Positions 24,280 through 32,042 of a DNA stretch of 32,042 bases are shown piece by piece. The notes beneath the pieces were generated by a model, which saw only the letters and a program-made list of their open reading frames with translations, had not been told where the DNA came from and searched no databases. A program made the translations under genes and the position numbers. Source of the stretch: Candidatus Ornithoclostridium faecavium (GTDB taxonomy: Bacteria > Bacillota > Clostridia > Christensenellales > UBA3700). The stretch lies in contig DVNX01000030.1 in the NCBI GenBank assembly GCA_018714045.1, forward strand, positions 1 to 32,042. The letters run 5' to 3'. Numbering within the stretch: the stretch's first letter is position 1; each line of letters starts with the position of its first letter.

Positions 24280-24918
24280 TTACTCCTTGGTCACAAATTC
24301 CACAACCTGTTGTGGCGTCGAAGCGAAAAAGACTATATTTTTCTGCTTCATATTGCCGTAATCACCGAAACCCCATTTGCAGACGATACAGTCCATGCCG
24401 CACTCCGCCGCGCCGTCCACGTCGAAATCGGTATCTCCGATCATAACGCATTCGTCTGCGGCAGCGCCCAGTTCGTTGAGCGCGTATTCCAGCACTTCCC
24501 TTTTCGTCTCTCTTACATTATAGCACAAACCCGACGTAAAAGTAACGTAATCGTAAATTCCGAACTTTTTAAGGAGCGCGACCGCTTCTTCGTGCTTTTT
24601 GCAGGTCGCGACGCAGACCTTGAAGCCTGCGGCGGACAGCGTCCTGAAGCTCTCCTCGATCCCGTCGTAAAGTTTAGTCGTGCCGATATACTTCGTCGTA
24701 TATATCGAACGGAACAGCGCGACCGCTTCGTACGCCTTATCCTTATCCTTGAAATAGGAATAGAAGGTATCCGAAAGCGGCGGACCTATATAGCGGGAGT
24801 ATAAGCTCTCGTCCACGTCGAGTCCGTAATGCGGAAACACTTCGCGGAAGGTCTTATATATACCTTCCGAAGTGTCGCATATCGTGCCGTCGAAATCGAA
24901 AAACAAATATTTATACAT
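24280..24918 (-). CDS. HAD-superfamily phosphatase, phosphoglycolate phosphatase-like
   Basis: A 212-aa HAD hydrolase. Motif I FFDFDGTICD has nucleophile Asp8 and acid/base Asp10. A helical cap (about 15-85) follows, then motif II CVATCKK, a KRE motif III near 140, and motif IV GDTDFDVDGA. The layout matches the Gph/PpaX group, which acts on phosphoglycolate, pyrophosphate or other small phosphates; the substrate is not readable. The Thr in motif II (ATCK rather than the common TNK) is a small deviation. Its ATG overlaps the valS stop (TGATG). Confidence 0.88.
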   Translation of the reverse strand: MYKYLFFDFDGTICDTSEGIYKTFREVFPHYGLDVDESLYSRYIGPPLSDTFYSYFKDKDKAYEAVALFRSIYTTKYIGTTKLYDGIEESFRTLSAAGFKVCVATCKKHEEAVALLKKFGIYDYVTFTSGLCYNVRETKREVLEYALNELGAAADECVMIGDTDFDVDGAAECGMDCIVCKWGFGDYGNMKQKNIVFFASTPQQVVEFVTKE

Positions 24919-27542
24919 CAGTCCTTCATGCTGTCGAGCTGAGCCTGCAGTTTCTGCGCTTTTTCCTTGTTCGCCTGCAATTTCTGCTCTTCCTTTTCAA
25001 TGAGCGCTCTGGGAGCCTTGGAGGTAAAGCCGGCGTTAGCGAGCAATCCTTCGCTTCTCTTTATTTCGGAATTCGTCTTTTCGAGTTCCTTGTTGAGGTT
25101 TTCTATCTCTTTGTCTATATCTACCAGCTCTCCGAGAGGTACGACTATCTCGCCGAAACCGCCGAACAGAGAAACGGTCTTTCCGCTTATGCCCGACTTG
25201 TCCGCGCAGAAATCTATGCTTTCTACGCCGGAAAGCTTTTTGATATAATCAGCCTCTTTCTCTTTTATCGGGCTGGCAACGAGGTGGATATTCACCTTCT
25301 TTGACGGAGCGACTCCCTTTTCAGCCTTCATATTGCGGATAGCGCGTATCGCTTCCATCACGTTCTCGAAATACGTCCTTTCTTTAGAATAGGTGTATTT
25401 CTTTTCGTACTGCGGCCACGGCGAAAGCATTATCGTGCCTTTGGTCGTGGGCAGATGCTGATATATCTCTTCCGTAATGAACGGAACGAACGGATGCATG
25501 AGCTTGAGTATGTTTTCGAGAACGTAAAGGAGCACGGTCACGGTGTTAGCCTTTTTGTCCTCGTCTCCGCCGTAGAGAGCGGTCTTGGAAAGTTCTATAT
25601 ACCAGTCGCAGAACTGAGACCATACGAAATCGTAAAGTTTAGCGTTCGCGAGACCCAGTTCGTATTTATTGAGAGCCGCGGTAACGTCTTTTATCGTACG
25701 GTTGAGACCGGAAAGTATCCACTTGTCCGCAACGGTGAGCCTGAACGAACCCATCTGTTTGACCTTTACGCCTTCCGCGTTCATAAGCACGAAACGCGAA
25801 GCGTTCCACAGCTTGTTCATAAAGTTTCTCGCGCTCTGCGTCTTTTCGTCGATATAACGCGTATCGCCGCCCGGAGAAATGCCCTGCGTAAGCGAGAATC
25901 TGAGACTGTCGGCGCCGTACTGCTTAATTACGTCGAGAGGATCGACGCCGTTGCCGAGAGACTTACTCATCTTTCTGCCGTACTGGTCGCGGACTATGCC
26001 GTGTATCAGCACTTCGGGGAACGGGATATCGCCCATATGTTCGAGACCTGAGAATATCATTCTCGCGACCCAGAAGAAGATTATGTCGTAACCCGTAACG
26101 AGCAGACTGTTGGGATAGAAATATTCGAGATCCGCAGTCTTATCGGGATATCCGAGCGTCGAGAACGGCCACAGCGCACTGGAGAACCAGGTGTCGAGCA
26201 CGTCTTCGTCCTGTTTGAAATGCGTACCGCCGCACTTGGGGCATTTCGTCGGCTCTTCTTTCGCGACGACGGTCTCGCCGCAGTCCTGGCAATAGTATGC
26301 GGGGATACGGTGACCCCACCACAGCTGACGGGATACGCACCAGTCCTTAATGTTTTCCATCCAGTTCAGATAGACTTTGGAGAATCTTGACGGTATGAAT
26401 TCGACCTTCTTTTTCTTTACGACGTCGATAGCGGGCTTCGCGAGGACGTCCATCTTTACGAACCACTGTTTGGAGACGATAGGCTCAACGTTGCAGCCGC
26501 AGCGGTAGCACTGACCGACGTTGTGCTTGTAGTTCTCTATCTTGACCATAAAGCCGCCCTTTTCGAGGTCTTCTACGATGACCTTTCTGCTCTCCTGTCT
26601 TGAAAGACCGCAGTACTTGCCCGCGTTCTCGTTAAGAGATCCGTCGTCATTCATAACGCGGATAACGGGAAGATCATGGCGCTTGCCTACCTCGAAGTCG
26701 TTGGGGTCGTGAGCGGGGGTTATCTTTACCGCGCCGCTTCCGAAGTCCTTTTCGACGTAATCGTCCGCGACTATCGGTATTTCTCTTCCGACAAGGGGCA
26801 GGATAAGAGTCTTGCCGACCATATCGGTATATCTTTCGTCCTTGGGATTGACCGCGACCGCGGTATCGCCCAGTATAGTCTCGGGACGGGTCGTAGCAAC
26901 TACTATCTCTCCGCTTCCGTCAGCGAGCGGATATCTTATGTGCCACAGGTGCGAATCCTGCTCCGTATATTCGACTTCTGCGTCTGAAAGCGCCGTCTTG
27001 CATGACGGACACCAGTTGATTATTCTGTCTCCGCGATAGATAAGTCCTTTGTTGTAAAGGTTGACGAACACCTCTTTGACCGCCTTCGAACGCTGCTCGT
27101 CCATCGTGAACGCCATACGCGACCAGTCGCAGGAAGAACCGAGGAATCTCGTCTGCTTCTCAATCCTGTCGCCGTACTTTTCTTTCCATGCCCAGGCGCG
27201 TTGCAAAAATCCGTCTCTGCCGACGTCCTGCTTAGTGAGCCCTTCCTCTTCCTTCATCAGGTTGACTATCTTGACCTCAGTCGCGATAGAAGCGTGATCG
27301 ACGCCGGGAAGCCACAGCGTGCAATATCCGCACATACGTTTGAAACGGGTGATCACGTCCTGCATCGTATGGTCGAGCGCGTGCCCCAGGTGCAGTTGTC
27401 CCGTAATGTTCGGCGGCGGCATCATGATAGTAAAAGGCTCTTTCTTCTTATCTATTTCCGCCTTGAAATAGCCTTTCTCCTCCCACTCCTTGTAGAGTCT
27501 GCTTTCAAACTCTGAAGGATCGTAAGTCTTTGACATCTCCAT
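24918..27542 (-). CDS. valS: Valyl-tRNA synthetase
   Basis: Class Ia synthetase of 874 aa that charges tRNA-Val and edits Thr. It has HIGH-type HLGH (51-54, after PPNITGQL), a CP1 editing domain (about 190-340, with TTRPET), zinc-ribbon cysteines CYRCGC and CQDC/CPKC, KMSKS (in GRKMSKSLGN), an anticodon-binding domain, and a C-terminal coiled coil (about 810-874). ATG 27542 with GAGG 9 nt upstream is chosen. No T-box leader precedes it, unlike many Firmicute valS genes. A weak promoter (TTGCAA 27608-27603, 17 nt, TAAAAG) may supplement read-through from pgsA. Confidence 0.97.
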   Translation of the reverse strand: MEMSKTYDPSEFESRLYKEWEEKGYFKAEIDKKKEPFTIMMPPPNITGQLHLGHALDHTMQDVITRFKRMCGYCTLWLPGVDHASIATEVKIVNLMKEEEGLTKQDVGRDGFLQRAWAWKEKYGDRIEKQTRFLGSSCDWSRMAFTMDEQRSKAVKEVFVNLYNKGLIYRGDRIINWCPSCKTALSDAEVEYTEQDSHLWHIRYPLADGSGEIVVATTRPETILGDTAVAVNPKDERYTDMVGKTLILPLVGREIPIVADDYVEKDFGSGAVKITPAHDPNDFEVGKRHDLPVIRVMNDDGSLNENAGKYCGLSRQESRKVIVEDLEKGGFMVKIENYKHNVGQCYRCGCNVEPIVSKQWFVKMDVLAKPAIDVVKKKKVEFIPSRFSKVYLNWMENIKDWCVSRQLWWGHRIPAYYCQDCGETVVAKEEPTKCPKCGGTHFKQDEDVLDTWFSSALWPFSTLGYPDKTADLEYFYPNSLLVTGYDIIFFWVARMIFSGLEHMGDIPFPEVLIHGIVRDQYGRKMSKSLGNGVDPLDVIKQYGADSLRFSLTQGISPGGDTRYIDEKTQSARNFMNKLWNASRFVLMNAEGVKVKQMGSFRLTVADKWILSGLNRTIKDVTAALNKYELGLANAKLYDFVWSQFCDWYIELSKTALYGGDEDKKANTVTVLLYVLENILKLMHPFVPFITEEIYQHLPTTKGTIMLSPWPQYEKKYTYSKERTYFENVMEAIRAIRNMKAEKGVAPSKKVNIHLVASPIKEKEADYIKKLSGVESIDFCADKSGISGKTVSLFGGFGEIVVPLGELVDIDKEIENLNKELEKTNSEIKRSEGLLANAGFTSKAPRALIEKEEQKLQANKEKAQKLQAQLDSMKD

Positions 27543-27620
27543 TTTGATTTACCTCTGTATATTTGTCACAAATTGTTATCTTTTAAACTCGTTTACGGGA
27601 TTTTGCAAACGCTTTTGCGT

Positions 27621-27854
27621 TCAGGCGCAAAGCACGGCGGTTATGCCGCCCGCCAGAAGCACGACGGCGCCGCATATTCTGACTATATTGCGCGTAAAAT
27701 CGGGGTTTTCCTCTTTTTTCGGAAGCATATCGGCTATAACGCCGCTCGCAAGCACCGCGATGAGTCCGACGACCATAAGTACGAGTCCGACTATAACGCC
27801 CGGCTCGGTAAGCCTTTCGGGGCTGAATTCGAGTATCGCCGAAATAAGACTCAT
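27621..27854 (-). CDS. Small two-helix membrane protein, unknown function
   Basis: A 77-aa protein with two hydrophobic helices (about 20-42 and 57-76) joined by a charged loop (DMLPKKEENPDFTRN). Not recognised. Its ATG overlaps the pgsA stop (TGATG), so it is probably translationally coupled. A GTG one codon upstream is an alternative start. The overlap and clear membrane pattern argue that it is real. Confidence 0.7.
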   Translation of the reverse strand: MSLISAILEFSPERLTEPGVIVGLVLMVVGLIAVLASGVIADMLPKKEENPDFTRNIVRICGAVVLLAGGITAVLCA

Positions 27855-28690
27855 CACTCTTTATCCCCGCCTTTTACGTCCTTTTTATCCTCGGCTGTAT
27901 CAGCGTCCTTACCGTCCGAGGCTGTCTCTTTTCCGACCTCTTCGGAAGCTTCCTCCGAAACGCCGCCCTCCTGCTCTTTTGAGATGACGTCGACCATGAC
28001 GCTCTTGTTGCGGTAGTCCTTAAGTCCGTATTCCGCTCTTACTACCGATATGTTTCTGCCGTCGAGGGGGTTGCCGTTCTTGTCGAGGACATCGAGGATA
28101 CCGCTCTTTCTGACCTGAGAAAGCTGCTTGCAGTAAATGACGGTGTACTGAGTCGCCGCGATCACAGCCATGACGCTTCCTATGCAGAAAATAACCAGAT
28201 CCATTATCGCTATGACCTTATGGAAAGGTACGAGGAACGCGAAGAAAAGACCGATGAATACGGTAAGCGCCGCGTACTTGCCCCACTTGTTCGCCATCTG
28301 CTCTACCTGGCGTTTGCTTGCGCGCATGAAATATTTGCTGGTAACGCCGATAAATATCTCTTTCGCGACGATTATGACTACGAACGCCCAATGGACGTTG
28401 CCCGAAATACCCAGCATGAGCACCGCGAAGCCTTGCAGGAGTTTGTCCGCAACGGGGTCGAGAACTTTGCCGATATCGGATATCATGTTGAAACGTCTTG
28501 CGATATATCCGTCAGCGATGTCGGTCGCGCTTGCAAATACGAACAGACCGAAAGCCGCCCACAGATACTCGGTCGCCGTCTTGTCCACGCAATAGGCAAT
28601 CATCATGCCGATAAAGACGGGTACGCACAAAAGTCTGATATAGGTCAGAACGTTGGGTACCGTAAAAACATCTTTTTTGGAAAACTGCAT
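27854..28690 (-). CDS. pgsA: CDP-diacylglycerol--glycerol-3-phosphate 3-phosphatidyltransferase
   Basis: Membrane enzyme making phosphatidylglycerol phosphate from CDP-diacylglycerol and glycerol 3-phosphate. The full CDP-alcohol phosphotransferase motif is present: Asp57, Asp60-Gly61, Ala64-Arg65, Gly74, Asp78, Asp82. Six helices span about 10-190. The 278 aa are longer than the usual ~180-200 because of a C-terminal cytoplasmic extension (about 195-278) ending in an acidic/lysine-rich low-complexity tail. A related CDP-alcohol transferase, such as a cardiolipin synthase, is possible. GGAGAGG lies before the ATG. Confidence 0.88.
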   Translation of the reverse strand: MQFSKKDVFTVPNVLTYIRLLCVPVFIGMMIAYCVDKTATEYLWAAFGLFVFASATDIADGYIARRFNMISDIGKVLDPVADKLLQGFAVLMLGISGNVHWAFVVIIVAKEIFIGVTSKYFMRASKRQVEQMANKWGKYAALTVFIGLFFAFLVPFHKVIAIMDLVIFCIGSVMAVIAATQYTVIYCKQLSQVRKSGILDVLDKNGNPLDGRNISVVRAEYGLKDYRNKSVMVDVISKEQEGGVSEEASEEVGKETASDGKDADTAEDKKDVKGGDKE

Positions 28691-28722
28691 ATATCCTCTC
28701 CGTGAGTATATTGTACTTATGA

Positions 28723-28751
28723 ATTATAGCACAAGGCAAATTCGTTATCAA
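28723..28751 (-). promoter_or_regulatory. pgsA operon promoter
   Basis: TTGATA (28751-28746), 17 nt, TATAAT (28728-28723), about 33 nt before the pgsA start codon. Confidence 0.75.
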
Positions 28752-29054
28752 CTCATTTTTATTATATATATTGCACATTTTATTTATTTCGGATACGCTT
28801 ATGAAACGGCAACACACAGCCTGACCTTTCAGGAAATACGTCGGGAGCAGCATCGTATTGTTTACCGTTTTCCAAGCGTCTTCAGTCGGTATCTGCCGTC
28901 GCTTTGAATTTTCTTAAATTTCAATAAATTTCAACAAGAAAATTATAACCGTTTTATGCATAAAATAATATGACCGCATTTATTCTGACGCGTACCAATT
29001 CAGAGCCTTTCGAATATTATGTATTATGTCTTTAAAGACAACCAAGGAGGCAAA
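28752..29054. other. Intergenic region before the ABC importer
   Basis: About 300 nt, AT-rich around 28910-28980. It should hold the importer promoter, but I find no pair of boxes good enough to name. I looked for TPP, guanidine (ykkC) and SAM riboswitch signatures, which sometimes precede this transporter type, and saw none. AAGGAGG precedes the ATG at 29055. Confidence 0.4.
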
Positions 29055-30068
29055 ATGAAAAAGACTTTAACTTTGATGATGATATGCTGTCTGCTCGCGG
29101 TCGCAACGGTTTTCTGTTTCGCGGGCTGCAACTCGGAACAGGATACGATAAGACTTATCGAGGTCACTCATTCGGTGTTCTACGCTCCCCTTTACGTCGC
29201 CATTGACGGCGGCTATTTCGAGGAAGAGGGTATAAAAGTAGAGCTGTCCAACGGCGGCGGCGCGGACAAATGCATGACCGCGGTGCTGTCGGGTCAGGCG
29301 GACATAGGGTTTCACGGTCCCGAAGCGGTGATATACGTTGCCGAAGAAAAGGATAAGGACTACCCGATAATGTTCGGACAACTGACTGAAAAGGACGGCT
29401 CTTTCCTTATGGCGAGAGAGCCTATGCCCGACTTTAAATGGAGCGATATGGCAGGCAAAGAAGTCATCGGCGGCAGACGCGGCGGCGTACCCGCGATGGC
29501 GCTCGAACACGCGATGCTCTTAAACGGTCTGACCGACGGCGTCAACGTGACGATAAACTACGACGTTCAGTACGATCTTATCGGCGCGGCGTTCATCTCG
29601 GGCACCGGCGATTTCTGCACGATGTTCGAACCTGCCGCATCTGAAATGCAGGCTCAGGGTACGGGCTATATAGTGGCTTCCGTCGGCGAAGCAGCGGGCG
29701 ACATGCCTTTTACCGCGTTCAGCGCGAAACAGAGCTATATAGACGAAAATCCCGACAAAATACAGGCTTTCTGCAACGCGATAGCGCGCGCTATCGAATA
29801 CGTATACAATACGGACAGCGAAGAGATAGCCCGCCTTATCTCGCCCTCTTTCGCAGGCAGCGACATAGCGACGCTCGCGAACGCCATACAGGCGTATAAA
29901 GATATCGGCGCATACTCGCCCACTCTCGTGCCCGACGCTGAGGATTTCGACAGACTTCAGGACGTAATAATCGAAGCGGGCGTTATGGATACAAAGATAG
30001 ATTTCGATAAGATAGTCGATCTTTCTTTCGCAGAAAAAGCGACGGAATACGCAAGGTCTCTCGCGTAA
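29055..30068 (+). CDS. NitT/TauT-type ABC transporter substrate-binding lipoprotein
   Basis: A 337-aa exported lipoprotein. The signal peptide MKKTLTLMMICCLLAVATVF leads to a lipobox FAGC with Cys25 as the lipidated residue. The mature part has the SsuA/TauA/NMT1-like fold: EVTHSVFYAPLYVAIDGGYFEEEGIKVEL, a GGGADKCMTAVLSGQADIGFHGPE segment, and GGRRGGVPAMALEHAM. Such proteins bind nitrate, sulfonates, taurine, or thiamine precursors; the ligand cannot be chosen here. The ATG follows AAGGAGG. The upstream in-frame start at 29019 is rejected because it would extend past the signal peptide. First gene of a three-gene importer. Confidence 0.9.
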   Translation: MKKTLTLMMICCLLAVATVFCFAGCNSEQDTIRLIEVTHSVFYAPLYVAIDGGYFEEEGIKVELSNGGGADKCMTAVLSGQADIGFHGPEAVIYVAEEKDKDYPIMFGQLTEKDGSFLMAREPMPDFKWSDMAGKEVIGGRRGGVPAMALEHAMLLNGLTDGVNVTINYDVQYDLIGAAFISGTGDFCTMFEPAASEMQAQGTGYIVASVGEAAGDMPFTAFSAKQSYIDENPDKIQAFCNAIARAIEYVYNTDSEEIARLISPSFAGSDIATLANAIQAYKDIGAYSPTLVPDAEDFDRLQDVIIEAGVMDTKIDFDKIVDLSFAEKATEYARSLA

Positions 30069-30093
30069 ACGACCGTATACGGAGGTGAGAAAA

Positions 30094-30933
30094 ATGGAGG
30101 ATAAAAAGATCTCCTCTGAAAACACTTGCGTAAAAGGCGCGTTCCCCTTCCTTAACGGGACGGGAAACGCGCTTACGGACGACGTACTCGTGAAATTCGA
30201 CGACGTATCGCTGACCTATCACGACAAATCTGGCGAAACGCTTGCGATAAGCGATCTGAGCTTTGAGGTGAAACGCGGAGAACTGCTGGGCGTCGTTGGC
30301 CCCAGCGGCTGCGGAAAGACAACCGTTTTATCCATAATTTCATCGATAATAAAGCCGTCGTCGGGCAATGTGACCGTGGACGGCACGACAGCGGAAGAAA
30401 GCCGCGACAAATGCGGATATATGCTTCAGCGGGACGAACTTTTCCCGTGGCTGACGATATCGCAGAACGTGCTTCTCGGAACTAAAATAAAAAAGATGAA
30501 AGGAAGGCGCGACTATGCGTTCGCCCTTCTCGATAAATACGGGCTCGGCGATTTCAAAAACCGCTACCCGTCTCAGCTCTCGGGCGGCATGCGGCAGCGG
30601 GTCGCGCTTATACGCACCCTCGCGACCGCACCCGAACTTCTGCTCCTCGACGAACCTTTCGGCGCGCTCGACTTTCAGACGCGTCTGCACGTAGTAGAGG
30701 ACGTCCACGCGATAATCAAGAACGAAAAAAAGACGGCAGTATTCGTAACCCACGACATTTCTGAAGCGATCTCGATGTGCGACAGGATATTGATCCTCTC
30801 CGAGCGCCCCGCGACCGTAAAGAAGACTGTCAACCTTTCGGCAATAAAGGAACTAAAACCCCTTGACCGAAGAGAATCGCCCCTTTTTCAGAAGTATTTC
30901 GAAGACATCTGGAAAAATCTGCAGAACAAATGA
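30094..30933 (+). CDS. NitT/TauT-type ABC transporter ATPase
   Basis: A 279-aa nucleotide-binding subunit: Walker A GPSGCGKTT (69-77), Q-loop Gln112 (MLQRDELFPWLT, the SsuB/TauB form), signature LSGGMRQR (162-169), Walker B LLLLDEPFGALD (182-193) and H-loop His220. The first 30 residues before the ABC core are an unusual extension. ATG 30094 has GGAGG 8 nt upstream; the GTG three codons earlier is too close to the SD. It lies 25 nt after the lipoprotein gene. Confidence 0.93.
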   Translation: MEDKKISSENTCVKGAFPFLNGTGNALTDDVLVKFDDVSLTYHDKSGETLAISDLSFEVKRGELLGVVGPSGCGKTTVLSIISSIIKPSSGNVTVDGTTAEESRDKCGYMLQRDELFPWLTISQNVLLGTKIKKMKGRRDYAFALLDKYGLGDFKNRYPSQLSGGMRQRVALIRTLATAPELLLLDEPFGALDFQTRLHVVEDVHAIIKNEKKTAVFVTHDISEAISMCDRILILSERPATVKKTVNLSAIKELKPLDRRESPLFQKYFEDIWKNLQNK

Positions 30934-30942
30934 GGTGAACTT

Positions 30943-31758
30943 GTGAAAAAAAATACTCAATGCTCTGTTGAGCATAAAAAATACGTAAGCCGTTTAAAAC
31001 GCAGAAAAGTCCTGATATCGCTCATGCGGTGGGGACTTCTCGCGGCGGTGATCGCGCTGTGGGAAATACTCGCGAGAGCGGGCGCGATAGATTCTTTCAT
31101 AACCTCGTCGCCGTCTCGTATTTGGGAAACCTTTCTTTCGCTGTGCAAGGACGGCTCTCTTTTCACCCACGCGGGAGTCACGCTGTACGAAACGGTCGTA
31201 AGCTTCCTTCTCGCGACGGTGCTGGGCACTCTGATAGCGATAGCGCTGTGGTGGTGCGATACTATGAGAAACGTACTTGAGCCGCACCTCGTCGTGCTCA
31301 ACGCTCTGCCCAAGATAGCCTTAGGTCCTATAATCATAATCTGGGTAGGCGCGGGCACAGGCGCGATAATCGTTATGGCGCTGATGATATCGCTTATAAT
31401 AACGGTGCTCAGCACTCTCAACGGATTTATAGAGGTAGACAAAGGGAAACTCACACTTCTCGATACGATGAACGCGACTAAATTCCAGAAACTCGTGCAC
31501 CTCGTACTGCCCGCCAACGTGCCCACGATAATATCCGCACTCAAAATCAACGTCGGTCTTTGCTGGGTCGGCACGATAATGGGCGAATATCTGGTATCTC
31601 GCGCGGGTCTGGGCTATCTGATCATTTACGGCGGTCAGGTATTTAAGCTCGACCTCGTTATGACCAGTACCGTGGTACTGTGCGTCTTAGCGGCGCTTAT
31701 GTACGTATGTGTAGCTATTCTCGAAAAACTGGCGTATAAGAAATTCGCTAAAGCATAA
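30943..31758 (+). CDS. NitT/TauT-type ABC transporter permease
   Basis: A 271-aa inner-membrane subunit with about six helices and the coupling-helix (EAA-like) segment near 180-200 (NATKFQKLVHLVLPANVPTI), which docks on the ATPase. GTG start, with GAGGTG about 6 nt upstream, 9 nt after the ATPase stop. It completes the importer. Fits the SsuC/TauC family; substrate unknown. Confidence 0.93.
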   Translation: MKKNTQCSVEHKKYVSRLKRRKVLISLMRWGLLAAVIALWEILARAGAIDSFITSSPSRIWETFLSLCKDGSLFTHAGVTLYETVVSFLLATVLGTLIAIALWWCDTMRNVLEPHLVVLNALPKIALGPIIIIWVGAGTGAIIVMALMISLIITVLSTLNGFIEVDKGKLTLLDTMNATKFQKLVHLVLPANVPTIISALKINVGLCWVGTIMGEYLVSRAGLGYLIIYGGQVFKLDLVMTSTVVLCVLAALMYVCVAILEKLAYKKFAKA

Positions 31759-32042
31759 AAATCGATATACAGAACGGCAAGACTGTTTGCAGAAAAAAGG
31801 TAAAACAATAAAAACAGATACTCTTCAGCAATACAGTCTTGCTTATACCAGACCAGAATAATACGAACCTGGTTTAAAGCGGCAAATTTACGTAGCTACT
31901 GTGTTAAATGCCTTATCCCCGTGTGACGGGGAGCATTAGTCGGCTGTCGCGTATCGTTACTGTTTACGCTTAGCGAGCCTATACGGCAGTCGCTCCGCGA
32001 CCAGGGAGCATTGATCGGCTGTCGCGAATTGTAGATTATTAC
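31759..32042. repeat. Right-edge intergenic region with hairpins and a 75-bp repeat
   Basis: There is no gene. An inverted repeat GCAAGACTGT/ACAGTCTTGC (31781-31850, long loop) may end the ABC transcript, but there is no T run. A nested hairpin AATGC..CCCCGT-GTG-ACGGGG..GCATT lies at 31907-31937. The segment GGGAGCATT(AG/GA)TCGGCTGTCGCG occurs at 31929-31951 and 32004-32026, 75 nt apart. The window ends before it is clear whether more copies follow. Confidence 0.6.

Noticed and set aside
28752..29054. Riboswitch (TPP, ykkC or SAM) before the ABC importer
   Set aside because: None of the conserved blocks is present by eye, so the importer substrate cannot be inferred this way.
31907..32042. 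CRISPR array at the right edge
   Set aside because: Only two imperfect copies spaced 75 nt, with hairpins and no cas gene in view. A dispersed repeat explains it better.

Overview
The window looks like a chromosomal segment of an uncultured, gut-type member of the Clostridia (Bacillota). The evidence is Gram-positive style Shine-Dalgarno sites (GGAGG), sigma-A promoters close to TTGACA-17-TATAAT, an FMN riboswitch on a RibU-type ECF substrate-binding protein, an MMPL-type exporter, and a MurF-like ligase fused to a membrane domain. Most genes are moderately GC-rich and tightly packed. No species can be named from sequence reading alone.

Layout: (1) 1-767, the 5' part of a minus-strand TIR-domain/NACHT-like P-loop protein, probably an immune (anti-phage) gene. 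It is cut by the window edge, is more AT-rich than its neighbours, and follows a perfect consensus promoter. (2) 833-1571, a gene-free stretch with degenerate ~215-bp repeats. (3) pgi and a sugar-phosphate isomerase/epimerase-like gene (minus), then an MMPL/RND exporter (plus). (4) 7323-13546, a complete minus-strand operon ilvB-ilvC-ilvD-ilvA-ridA for branched-chain amino acid synthesis, with no acetolactate synthase small subunit and no T-box. (5) icd (NADP isocitrate dehydrogenase) behind its own promoter, preceded by the minus-strand run tsaE-tsaB-rimI-hydrolase-murF-ddl, which joins tRNA t6A synthesis, ribosomal protein acetylation and peptidoglycan precursor synthesis. (6) Divergently, an FMN riboswitch and ribU. 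(7) tRNA-Thr(CGU) and tRNA-Pro(CGG), followed by about 1.1 kb of gene-free modular repeats built from pieces of the tRNA-Pro gene and many hairpins. (8) A minus-strand run pgsA-small membrane protein-valS-HAD phosphatase-two membrane proteins. (9) A plus-strand NitT/TauT-type ABC importer (binding lipoprotein, ATPase, permease), then a short repeat at the right edge.

Most genes are housekeeping. The least ordinary regions are the tRNA-Pro-derived structured repeat array (21334-22436), the TIR/NACHT-like gene with its promoter and neighbouring repeats, and several start-site oddities: two genes with TATAAT exactly 7 nt before ATG, suggesting leaderless mRNAs, and an alpha/beta hydrolase whose best start is AUU.
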